In this document: piece by piece, positions 1 through 6,445 of the stretch
Layout of the letters: each line of letters opens with the position of its first letter
Position numbering within the stretch: position 1 is the first letter of the stretch
DNA from: a virus
IMG/VR virus record: IMGVR_UViG_3300009103_000035
Span: 1 to 59,031 of that record
Strand: one strand, 5' to 3'
DNA: 59,031 bases
Notes under the pieces: model-generated
The model's database searches: none
What the model was told of the DNA's origin: nothing
Seen by the model: the letters and a program-made list of their open reading frames with translations, nothing else
Translations under genes and position numbers: made by a program

Positions 1-810
1 TTACGGTGGTCAACCAATAATACAGGACTGCGTATATGGCCAGACTGGATACAGGTGGGAGATGAGATTCGTGTAGCTCCTGGTGGTGAAGGGTTCTTAG
101 ATACCAATGGCACAACTTATGAATGGGCAACTGTTCTTGACGTTGATAATGTCAATAAGCTAATTAAACTGGATAGGGATACTGTATATGCTAGTCCAGC
201 AACACAAGAGTTAAAAGTCAGTCCAAAAAGAAAAGATATCACTAGCTGGGAGATCTATAAACAAAGTAGCCCCGTAAATATGCATAGTGGAGCTGGTAAA
301 GCTTACACTGCTGATATCTGCAATCTTGATGAGTTTGAAACCCTCAATTTCAGACCCATTATGAGAGTGTATACTAACGAACAAATTGATGAGCCAGATG
401 GTAACTTACCACCTGCAGGAATTTACACTAGCGTACCGGTTCCTACGGATGTCGCTTTTCGTATTCGATCTGATGGGAAAGTAGAAGCTAAAACAACTTA
501 TTTAACAGGTTCCTCCAGGAATATAAAACAAAATATTGAAAACCTATCAGAAGAAAAATCTAGTTTAATATTAGAGGGATTACAACCAGTAACATTTGAA
601 TATAAAACAAGTCCTGGTGAATCTCGTATAGGTTTTATTGCAGAAGATGTTCCAGAATATGTTGCTGAAAAAAATAGAAAATCAATTTCAACATTAGACA
701 TTGTTGCAGCAATAACTGGAGCCCTTAAATCACAAAGTGAAAAGGTAAAAACCCTTGAAAAAGAAATTGAAGATATGAAACAACTATTACAAAACTCAGG
801 AGTAATTTAG
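1..810 (+). CDS. Tail fibre/spike protein, C-terminal part, with S74-type intramolecular chaperone (5' end outside window)
   Basis: The frame is open from the first base, so this is the C-terminal part of a longer protein; a GTG at 55 is only an internal codon. The last ~100 residues match the endosialidase-type (peptidase S74) intramolecular chaperone: a Ser-Ser-Arg followed by IKQNIENL (around base 511), a central GFIAEDVPEYV segment, and a terminal coiled coil with Leu/Val heptads. In this family the domain trimerises the fibre and then cuts itself off at the conserved serine before the IKxNI motif. The residues before it are beta-rich fibre shaft. It is followed closely by three co-directional genes. 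The domain call is strong; whether self-cleavage occurs is inferred, since the usual Ser-Asp pair reads Ser-Ser here. Confidence 0.85.
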   Translation, partial: LRWSTNNTGLRIWPDWIQVGDEIRVAPGGEGFLDTNGTTYEWATVLDVDNVNKLIKLDRDTVYASPATQELKVSPKRKDITSWEIYKQSSPVNMHSGAGKAYTADICNLDEFETLNFRPIMRVYTNEQIDEPDGNLPPAGIYTSVPVPTDVAFRIRSDGKVEAKTTYLTGSSRNIKQNIENLSEEKSSLILEGLQPVTFEYKTSPGESRIGFIAEDVPEYVAEKNRKSISTLDIVAAITGALKSQSEKVKTLEKEIEDMKQLLQNSGVI

Positions 811-814
811 TGAA

Positions 815-1219
815 ATGGCAAACATAGTTAAAAAGGTAGATCGAGGAGTCGCAACGGCTCAACGCACACAAAACTTCACTCAAGCAGATATAACTGGAGA
901 TGGAGATATACTCAAGATTCAAGAATCCTTAGGGAAAATGGCAACACATATTGTAATTGAAGTTCCAGGTGGTGGAGGCAGCATGACTGTTAGGTTTAAT
1001 GTTATCAGAACAATCTACCCGAACAGAACAAAAGAAGAATATGATTGCCTATATCCAGAAATGTATAAGAATCTTGCCTTGGGGCAAGAAGTAGAAGATA
1101 CTACTGGAGCATTGGTTACAATTGGTGCTGGTGAAACATTCGAGCTTGACAATGATCTACCTGTCAAAGATATTAAGATCGTATCTGCATCTACCAATTT
1201 CGATATTTTCGTATGTTAA
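815..1219 (+). CDS. Small beta-rich phage protein, probably virion-associated
   Basis: I do not recognise this 134-residue protein. It begins 4 nt after the fibre stop, with AGGAG 12 nt upstream of the ATG. The sequence is soluble, beta-strand rich, has a Gly-rich turn (PGGGGS, about residue 50) and ends in a Cys. There is no signal peptide or membrane segment. Its place directly behind a fibre gene suggests a small structural or fibre-associated protein, but this is inference from position only. Confidence 0.6.
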   Translation: MANIVKKVDRGVATAQRTQNFTQADITGDGDILKIQESLGKMATHIVIEVPGGGGSMTVRFNVIRTIYPNRTKEEYDCLYPEMYKNLALGQEVEDTTGALVTIGAGETFELDNDLPVKDIKIVSASTNFDIFVC

Positions 1220-1229
1220 GGAGTGTCTT

Positions 1230-1568
1230 ATGGCTAGAAAAAATAAACAAGCCAGTATTTCATTAGAAATAGATGGTGAACAACTAGAAAAAATTGCAGA
1301 AAAAATGGCAATTACTATAGGTAAAGAACTAGCCAAGGCCCTATCTGGAGGAGTTTCAGTAAGTACAAAAAGTACTGGATTTAAGTCTTCTGGTCAGATA
1401 CAAGATATTGGTGGGGTAAGTATTGATGAATCAATCATCCCAATGAAAGTAGAAGCAACCCTAAGCTCAACAAGCAAAGAGCTGGGCAAAGAAGAGAAAT
1501 CAGAAGACAAAGGTTTATCTGATTCTAAGAAAAAATTAGCAAACCTATTTAAGAAAAAAGGAGAGTAA
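1230..1568 (+). CDS. Small charged protein upstream of the actin-like ATPase
   Basis: This 112-residue protein starts at the ATG preceded by AAGGAG (1218-1223); an in-frame start further upstream would overlap the previous gene and lacks a ribosome site. The N-terminal half has an amphipathic helix with an IAEKMAITIGKELAKAL pattern. The middle is Ser/Thr/Gly-rich and likely disordered, and the tail is strongly basic (KKKLANLFKKKGE). The family is unknown. It lies 3 nt before the actin-like ATPase, with that gene's Shine-Dalgarno inside its own end, so the two are probably co-expressed. A partner role for the ATPase is possible but unproven. Confidence 0.65.
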   Translation: MARKNKQASISLEIDGEQLEKIAEKMAITIGKELAKALSGGVSVSTKSTGFKSSGQIQDIGGVSIDESIIPMKVEATLSSTSKELGKEEKSEDKGLSDSKKKLANLFKKKGE

Positions 1569-1571
1569 GAA

Positions 1572-2570
1572 ATGCCCAAAGGCCTTGATGTGGGAACTTC
1601 TTTTCTAATCACTGCAGAGGAAACTCTAGAAGGAGTATCCTACAAAGAGATGCGTGATGCATTTTACAGAATGAAACCAGCAACAAAAATTGCTGCCAAG
1701 ATGATGGAAAGAGGATTACAGAACCTTACCTACCTAAAAGACGTTGACGGGTCCTATGTTGTCGTAGGAGCTGATGCAATTGCCAAAGCAATAGAAAGAC
1801 ACCAATCCGCACAGCGGCCCCTATACAGGGGTGTTATTAGCCCCAGAGAGCCTGATGCTCGAAGGGTGCTTAAGTTTATTTTAGCCGAGCTTGTCGGTAA
1901 ACCACAAACCCAAGGAGATACCCTTGTTTACTCAATTCCTGCTGAACCTGTTGATCAATCTGACGAAGACTTTAATACCGGATACCACGAAGATGTACTT
2001 AGAAAGGATCTTGGTGAACTTGGTTGGGATGCTAGAGCACTCAATGAAGCGGAGGCTATCTGCTATTCTGAGTTAGAAAATGAAGACTATACTGGAATCT
2101 GTATGTCCTTTGGAGCGGGTATGGTTAATGTATGTGTTATGTCTTCTGGAGAACCAGTAATCAAGTTCTCTACTACAAAATCAGGAGACTGGGTAGACAG
2201 AATGGCAGCCCAATCCACTGGACAGCCAGATAGTATTGTTCAAGTTGAAAAAGAAGAAGGTGATTTCACTGTAGGAGAAGAGTCAGAGAATCCAATCTTG
2301 TCTGCAGTAAGTTCTTATTATGTAAGACTTATTGATTACACTACACAACACCTGGCATTACGGCTTTCAAATAGCAATGACCTTCCTAAATTCCAGGGAC
2401 CTATCCCTGTGGTGGTAAGTGGAGGAACTAGTAGAGCAGGCGGATTCGTAGAAGCATTCCGCAAGAGGATGTCTCAAGCTGATTTTCCTTTAGAAATCAG
2501 TGAAGTACGTCATGCAACAGACCCCTTAAGAGCTGTTGCTAGGGGCTGCCTACTCGCAAGTATCTTGTAG
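1572..2570 (+). CDS. Actin/ASKHA-fold ATPase (ParM/MreB-like)
   Basis: The 332-residue length matches bacterial actins. Three nucleotide-binding signatures appear in order. A phosphate-1 loop, GLDVGTS, lies at residues 4-10. A phosphate-2 loop, MSFGAG, lies at 178-183, preceded by an NEAEA segment (158-162) that resembles the connecting helix E-x-x-A of MreB/ParM. An adenosine motif, VVVSGGTSRAGGF, starts near 280. The Asp usual in phosphate-2 is replaced by Ser179. Members of this superfamily bind ATP and often polymerise; in phages and plasmids they move or segregate DNA. GGAG lies 8 nt before the ATG. It sits between a basic small protein and a small winged-helix-like protein, an arrangement like an actin-type partition operon. 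The fold is well supported; filament formation and DNA segregation are inference. An Hsp70- or Ppx-like enzyme is the main alternative. Confidence 0.75.
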   Translation: MPKGLDVGTSFLITAEETLEGVSYKEMRDAFYRMKPATKIAAKMMERGLQNLTYLKDVDGSYVVVGADAIAKAIERHQSAQRPLYRGVISPREPDARRVLKFILAELVGKPQTQGDTLVYSIPAEPVDQSDEDFNTGYHEDVLRKDLGELGWDARALNEAEAICYSELENEDYTGICMSFGAGMVNVCVMSSGEPVIKFSTTKSGDWVDRMAAQSTGQPDSIVQVEKEEGDFTVGEESENPILSAVSSYYVRLIDYTTQHLALRLSNSNDLPKFQGPIPVVVSGGTSRAGGFVEAFRKRMSQADFPLEISEVRHATDPLRAVARGCLLASIL

Positions 2571-2602
2571 TATGCTATACTATTCGAATGGGGAATTCGA
2601 AT
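2568..2602 (+). promoter_or_regulatory. Palindrome cluster with possible leaderless promoter at the start of the small gene
   Basis: Two features overlap here. TAGTAT and ATACTA form an inverted repeat (2568-2573 and 2577-2582, 3-nt loop). The self-complementary octamer ATTCGAAT occurs twice, at 2582-2589 and 2595-2602, spaced 13 bp start to start and flanking the ATG at 2588. TATACT at 2576-2581 is a good -10 hexamer; with it the transcript would start at or next to the ATG, which fits the lack of any Shine-Dalgarno for the next gene. No good -35 is seen. An operator bound by the downstream protein is a plausible reading. Confidence 0.4.
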
Positions 2603-2815
2603 AACACTTCAATAGATAGATTGGACGGGCTCAAGCTCGTTTATGACCTTCAAAAAAATGAGGAAGAAGTCTCATCCGTTAAGCTGATGAAGATAAAGTC
2701 CTATATACTTGATTGGTTAGAAAAGCAGGAATATATTTCTTGGAATGAGAATAAAACAAAAGCTTCTATAACTGATAAGGGGATAGGGTATCTTGCTGAA
2801 CGAAAATGGATTTAA
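2588..2815 (+). CDS. Small winged-helix-like protein, possible DNA-binding partner of the actin-like ATPase
   Basis: The 75-residue protein looks like a compact winged helix. Two helices (KLMKIKSYILDWLEKQEYI) are followed by a beta hairpin (SWNENKTKASIT) and a last helix (DKGIGYLAERKWI), a layout common in small MarR/ParR-size DNA-binding proteins. It has no Shine-Dalgarno, and its start lies inside palindromes and a TATACT box. It follows the actin-like ATPase gene by 17 nt, where actin-type partition systems place their adaptor. Its stop overlaps by 3 nt the stop of the convergent nuclease gene. The fold call is by eye and the role is inferred. Confidence 0.5.
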   Translation: MGNSNNTSIDRLDGLKLVYDLQKNEEEVSSVKLMKIKSYILDWLEKQEYISWNENKTKASITDKGIGYLAERKWI

Positions 2816-3168
2816 TATGGCTTAGCTAAACCTTCGTTGATCATTAAGCTATTTACACAGATCCAATCTGGGCTTGTAGTATAGATCTCTCCAAGGTAGC
2901 GTCCGTATTTTCCTTTCTTATCTTTGACTGTCTCAAGAGCAATCTCTTTTCCAAGGACTAGTTCCTCTAGCCTATTTTTTGCCTTCATACCTGCCTTGTA
3001 TTCCTCTGAGTCTTTTTTAACTCCATAGGTTTCAGGAGTATTTATCCTGGCGAGACGTATTCTTTCTTTCACAAAGACATTCATCCCTAGATCAATCTCT
3101 AGGTCTACTGTGTCTCCATCTACTACTCTAACTACAGTAGCTTTATATAGGTAATAGTTCCTCTGCAT
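2812..3168 (-). CDS. Staphylococcal nuclease (SNase/thermonuclease) domain protein
   Basis: The 118-residue protein is a single SNase domain. VDGDT (residues 16-20) gives the calcium-site aspartates, IRLARINTPE (37-46) gives the catalytic Arg38 and Glu46, and KKGKYGRYLG supplies Arg90, equivalent to Arg87 of the staphylococcal enzyme. The usual second calcium Asp (Asp40) reads Asn43. The family cleaves DNA and RNA with calcium. I start at the ATG 13 nt downstream of the previous stop; an upstream ATG at 3225 would overlap that gene by 44 nt and add a basic stretch that is not a convincing signal peptide. It is the last gene of the inverted three-gene cassette. With no signal peptide it is probably cytoplasmic unless the longer start is used. 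Confidence 0.85.
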   Translation of the reverse strand: MQRNYYLYKATVVRVVDGDTVDLEIDLGMNVFVKERIRLARINTPETYGVKKDSEEYKAGMKAKNRLEELVLGKEIALETVKDKKGKYGRYLGEIYTTSPDWICVNSLMINEGLAKPY

Positions 3169-3181
3169 TTGCTTTCTCTTT

Positions 3182-5041
3182 CTACCTGCAAATATCAGTG
3201 AACATATCTTTGAGCATATCGACATAGGAACTCACATCATTTACAAGAATATTTTTTATTTTATTTGGATCAGACTCCACTACAGGCAACCACATTTGTG
3301 TAAAGATAGGCTTTGTAATGACAAAGAATTCATATATATCACCGGCAGTGCAGTCACCAACTGTACAATGATTTGAATATAGTGCAACATCTGATGGGCT
3401 TACGTTGGTCATTGTTTGTCCAACCTCATCTGTCATTAATATAATGTATGGATGAGCATCTTCTCTCCAATTGATCCCTATTGGATCTTCAGGCATACAA
3501 GCCATATATGAAATATCATATGTGTACTCATAAGATCCTCCATTTGCTTGCAATCCACCAAGAATACCAGTTAGTTGATTTACATCTACTAGCATATTCC
3601 CAGGGACTCCAGTTCTTATCTCATAGGTATTACTGCCAGCGTATCCTACACTTGTTGTAATTAAACCAAACTTATGTTCAGTGCCTTGAAAATCAGAGAC
3701 ATACAGCCCCAATGCATGCGATAAAGCATCAATATAACTCTGCATAGAGCCAGAGATATCAACAACAAATATTATATCAACCTTGTCATGTGGATCTAGT
3801 TCCTCATCAACTAAGCCGTCACAGTCATTATCGAGACCATCACAGAATTCCTGTTCAGGATGGACCTCACCAATACATTCAGAGTAGATACCCATTTCAC
3901 ATTCAGTTTGCCCAGCCCTGCATTCTCCAATACCAACTAGCTCTGGATTATCTGAACAGGGAAGAACGATTCCATCTATCTCTCCATCGCAATCATCATC
4001 CCATGCATTGCAAACTTCTGGTAAGGTTCTAACAAAAAAACAATCTCCATACTCTCCATATATATCGCAGTATTGTATCCCTTCCCCACAGGGATAGGGA
4101 GCACCCAGTTGTTCTCCTGTATTGATATCGAACATAGGACTTTCCACACAGATTTGCGTATCTCCAAAAGCGCATGGACAGCCTTCGTCTACTTCCCCAT
4201 TGCAGTTATTGTCTACACCATCGCATAGTTCTTGACTTGGCTCTGGAGCTGTACAGTTATACCAATCTCCACTGTAGCAAATCTCTATTCCCTGACCACA
4301 TGCTGTCTCACATAATTGATATATGTTGTTATCCTTGATTCCATCACAATCATTATCAATATTGTCACATGTTTCTGCCTGAGGATATTCTGCTCCCACA
4401 CAAGTCAGCTCACCATTAACACAATGGTTTTGTCCATAAGAACAAGCACCCCAATTGGTTTCTGGTCCACAAATGGTTGGAATAATATCTTCATCAATTA
4501 ATTCGTTACAGTTATCGTCTATGCTATTGCATAGTTCGTCAGCTCCTGGATTGATATGTGGGTTGTTATCATCACAGTCTCCATCACAAACTGGATATTG
4601 ATCATTATCAATATCAGCTTCATCTTGAGAAACATGACCGTCACAATCATTGTCTAGATTATCACATAGCTCTGGGGCTCCTGGATAAATGGTATTATTT
4701 CCATCATCACAATCCCCATTACAGGTAGTGAAGGTATCTTCGTCTAGATCATAACCATCATCAATTATCTCGTTACAGTCATTGTCTATCCCGTCACAAA
4801 TGTCTTCTGACGGACGTACAAATCCCTCACAAATAATTGAATTTTCTCCTGTACATTGTACTGTTCCGGTTTGACATGCCCCAATGTTGAGTGTAGTGTA
4901 CTCGGGACTTTCAGGCTCAAGTAATTGAACTTGATCGTCAACAATTATGCAGGCCTTTGTAGATGGACAGTAATTTAGAATGTCTTGATTGCTGCAGCTG
5001 ATAAGAGAAATAGCAACAGCCAGGGAGAGCAATACCCTCAT
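3182..5041 (-). CDS. Surface lipoprotein with MopE-type metal-binding repeats and a von Willebrand A domain
   Basis: The 619-residue protein opens with a lipoprotein signal peptide and a textbook lipobox, LISC (Cys16). Residues ~40-420 hold seven copies of a Cys/Asp module of the type CDGxDNDCDGxxDE, some with GDCDDxNPxxxPGA spacers; this is the putative metal-binding motif seen in MopE and many myxobacterial surface proteins. A von Willebrand A domain follows (about 420-600), with the MIDAS motif DISGSM near residue 427 and a later MTDE strand. The expected place is the cell surface, anchored by lipid, binding Ca2+ or another metal through repeats and MIDAS. AGGAGG precedes the ATG. It lies between a protease and a nuclease in a cassette opposite to the structural genes. 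Such a protein is unusual for a phage and may be a host-derived conversion gene. Confidence 0.85.
   Translation of the reverse strand: MRVLLSLAVAISLISCSNQDILNYCPSTKACIIVDDQVQLLEPESPEYTTLNIGACQTGTVQCTGENSIICEGFVRPSEDICDGIDNDCNEIIDDGYDLDEDTFTTCNGDCDDGNNTIYPGAPELCDNLDNDCDGHVSQDEADIDNDQYPVCDGDCDDNNPHINPGADELCNSIDDNCNELIDEDIIPTICGPETNWGACSYGQNHCVNGELTCVGAEYPQAETCDNIDNDCDGIKDNNIYQLCETACGQGIEICYSGDWYNCTAPEPSQELCDGVDNNCNGEVDEGCPCAFGDTQICVESPMFDINTGEQLGAPYPCGEGIQYCDIYGEYGDCFFVRTLPEVCNAWDDDCDGEIDGIVLPCSDNPELVGIGECRAGQTECEMGIYSECIGEVHPEQEFCDGLDNDCDGLVDEELDPHDKVDIIFVVDISGSMQSYIDALSHALGLYVSDFQGTEHKFGLITTSVGYAGSNTYEIRTGVPGNMLVDVNQLTGILGGLQANGGSYEYTYDISYMACMPEDPIGINWREDAHPYIILMTDEVGQTMTNVSPSDVALYSNHCTVGDCTAGDIYEFFVITKPIFTQMWLPVVESDPNKIKNILVNDVSSYVDMLKDMFTDICR
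3755..4930 (-). repeat. Seven Cys/Asp (MopE-type) modules within the lipoprotein gene
   Basis: Seven diverged copies of C-(D/N)-x-x-D-(N/D)-(D/N)-C-(D/N)-(G/E) followed by acidic residues are spread over this stretch. They are read on the minus strand, are variably spaced, and are separated by other Cys-containing strands. Boundaries are approximate. In known MopE-type proteins such modules bind metal ions and are cross-linked by disulfides, which would require export from the cytoplasm. Confidence 0.8.
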
Positions 5042-5071
5042 ACCCTTTTCCTCCTGGTTGTGAAGAACTAA

Positions 5072-5782
5072 CTATTTGGCGATAGTCTTTTTAATAAATT
5101 CTCTTATCTCATCTACAGGGACTGCTAATGCAGTTTCATGAATGCCGAGGGGTTGTACAACAACCATCCCTACGACCTCACCGTTTCTCAATACGGGAGA
5201 ACCACTGTTTCCTGCTTCGATATTAACGGCTATAAAAATCATATCACTAAATTGCTGAAAACGATAGGCAAGAGAGGAAATAATTCTCCCTTCTCTTCTT
5301 ACTGGAAAGAATCCACGAGGTGCTCCAATGATTGTGACCTCATCTTCAGTAGATAATTCAGCTACTGACTCTGCAAGAGACAATGGTTCCATTCCATGAT
5401 CAATAGATTCTATAATACAAATATCGTTAGGTCTGTCATACCCAACAATTCTTGCAAGGATAGGGGTTCTGGGCATACCTCTTTTATCTGAACGAACAAG
5501 AAGAACCTTTTCACCAACTAATCCCTGAGCAAATAAAATAGAACTAGATTCGCAAAAATGACCAGCAGTTAATAAATGCCTTTCATCAATTGCAAAGCCT
5601 GTGGCAGTTCCACCACCATGACCTTTTTTCCCAGGAGTAGACTGAAGCAAAGCAACAGAGTTGTAAAACTTAGTCTTTAATAAGCTATTGATTTTATTTG
5701 GAAACCTGCTACAAGAAATACAAGACACAGTTAGAGTTAGACCTAGTGAAACTAGTGCCAACAAGTTCTTCATTTTTATCAT
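5072..5782 (-). CDS. Exported trypsin-like (S1/HtrA-type) serine protease without PDZ domain
   Basis: The 236-residue protein has an N-terminal signal segment with cysteines at 21 and 24; it may be a lipoprotein, but neither cysteine has an ideal lipobox. The mature part is a single chymotrypsin-fold protease with the complete triad: His75 in LLTAGHF, Asp120 in NDICIIE and Ser193 in GNSGSP. The C-terminus ends soon after the domain (AVPVDEIREFI), so no PDZ domain is present. It is expected in the periplasm or on the cell surface. It is the first gene of the inverted cassette, 30 nt before the MopE/VWA lipoprotein, behind its own promoter-like element. GGAGG lies about 10 nt upstream of the ATG. 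It might process the lipoprotein or other envelope proteins; the substrate is not deducible. Confidence 0.85.
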   Translation of the reverse strand: MIKMKNLLALVSLGLTLTVSCISCSRFPNKINSLLKTKFYNSVALLQSTPGKKGHGGGTATGFAIDERHLLTAGHFCESSSILFAQGLVGEKVLLVRSDKRGMPRTPILARIVGYDRPNDICIIESIDHGMEPLSLAESVAELSTEDEVTIIGAPRGFFPVRREGRIISSLAYRFQQFSDMIFIAVNIEAGNSGSPVLRNGEVVGMVVVQPLGIHETALAVPVDEIREFIKKTIAK

Positions 5783-5810
5783 TGGTTGTTACCCTCCATA
5801 CCCTATAGTT

Positions 5811-5838
5811 ATGATAACAGCTTAAATAGGTTTTTCAA
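5811..5838 (-). promoter_or_regulatory. Sigma70-like promoter for the protease/lipoprotein/nuclease cassette
   Basis: Read on the minus strand: TTGAAA (5838-5833), a 16-nt spacer, TATCAT (5816-5811). It is the best -35/-10 pair in the 119-nt divergent region and points into the inverted cassette. It stands back to back with the plus-strand promoter candidate. Confidence 0.5.
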
Positions 5839-5848
5839 ATGAAGTGAA

Positions 5849-5876
5849 TTGAAGTATAAACTCCTCATGGTATACT
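5849..5876 (+). promoter_or_regulatory. Sigma70-like promoter for the lysis/fibre block
   Basis: TTGAAG (5849-5854), a 16-nt spacer and TATACT (5871-5876) lie 25 nt before the ATG of the first gene of the fibre block, leaving a short leader that carries its GGGGGAG ribosome site. Confidence 0.55.
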
Positions 5877-5901
5877 GCTAATAGTTGGGGGAGTTGTACA
5901 C

Positions 5902-6183
5902 ATGAAAGAACCGGGGTATAAGTGGATGATAGGGCCGATGATTACGGTCACTATGTTAGTATGTGGATTAGCTACTAGTTGGGGAGTCACTAAGACTTCT
6001 TTAGATCAATTAAATACACAATTAGTAAAAGTAGAATTGAAAATAAATGAACATGAGGATAAGATTAGAGATATACAGATACAGCAAGCTGGGACAAACC
6101 AAGTCCTAAAGAGTATCCAAAATAGCTTAGAAGAAATAAAGGAAGATTTAAGAGTCTTACGTTCTCACACAAAGAGAAAGTGA
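5902..6183 (+). CDS. Small membrane protein with coiled coil (spanin- or lysis-accessory-like)
   Basis: The 93-residue protein has one N-terminal transmembrane helix (about residues 9-29, IGPMITVTMLVCGLATSWGV). A long charged coiled coil follows to the end, with an N-in, C-out-compatible layout. This resembles inner-membrane spanin subunits and other phage lysis accessories, but there is no specific family signature. GGGGGAG lies 8 nt before the ATG and a TTGAAG/TATACT promoter lies just upstream. It is followed 1 nt later by a holin-like gene, which supports a lysis role. Confidence 0.65.
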   Translation: MKEPGYKWMIGPMITVTMLVCGLATSWGVTKTSLDQLNTQLVKVELKINEHEDKIRDIQIQQAGTNQVLKSIQNSLEEIKEDLRVLRSHTKRK

Positions 6184-6184
6184 G

Positions 6185-6436
6185 ATGGAAGAACAGAAAA
6201 TAAGAAACGGAAGAAAGTTCAAACTAACTATCCTTCTTAGTGTTTTATGTTTGCTTGGATTCTTTGTTACTGTAACTCACACAGAGTTATCAAAAAATTA
6301 TGAAGAACTGTGTGATACTTTAGTAACAATATTGCTTGTATACTGTGGAGGCAACGTTGGTAATAAGTGGCTAAGCGCGGCACCACCGCCTGAGACACCA
6401 AAGCCAAAAGGAGCTTCAAGAAAAAAAACAACTTAG
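6185..6436 (+). CDS. Holin-like membrane protein with two transmembrane helices
   Basis: The 83-residue protein has two hydrophobic helices (about 14-32 and 46-62) separated by a short acidic loop, and a basic, Pro/Lys-rich C-terminus. This layout is typical of class II holins, which form lesions in the inner membrane at the end of infection. It starts 1 nt after the preceding spanin-like gene and is probably translationally coupled to it. The matching endolysin candidate, an amidase, is 40 kb away. The holin call rests on topology, size and neighbour only. Confidence 0.55.
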   Translation: MEEQKIRNGRKFKLTILLSVLCLLGFFVTVTHTELSKNYEELCDTLVTILLVYCGGNVGNKWLSAAPPPETPKPKGASRKKTT

Positions 6437-6445
6437 AGGTTGTTA

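Noticed and set aside
3168-3225. Longer start for the SNase gene with a possible signal peptide
   Set aside because: It would overlap the lipoprotein gene, and the extra residues are short, basic and cysteine-rich rather than a clear signal sequence.
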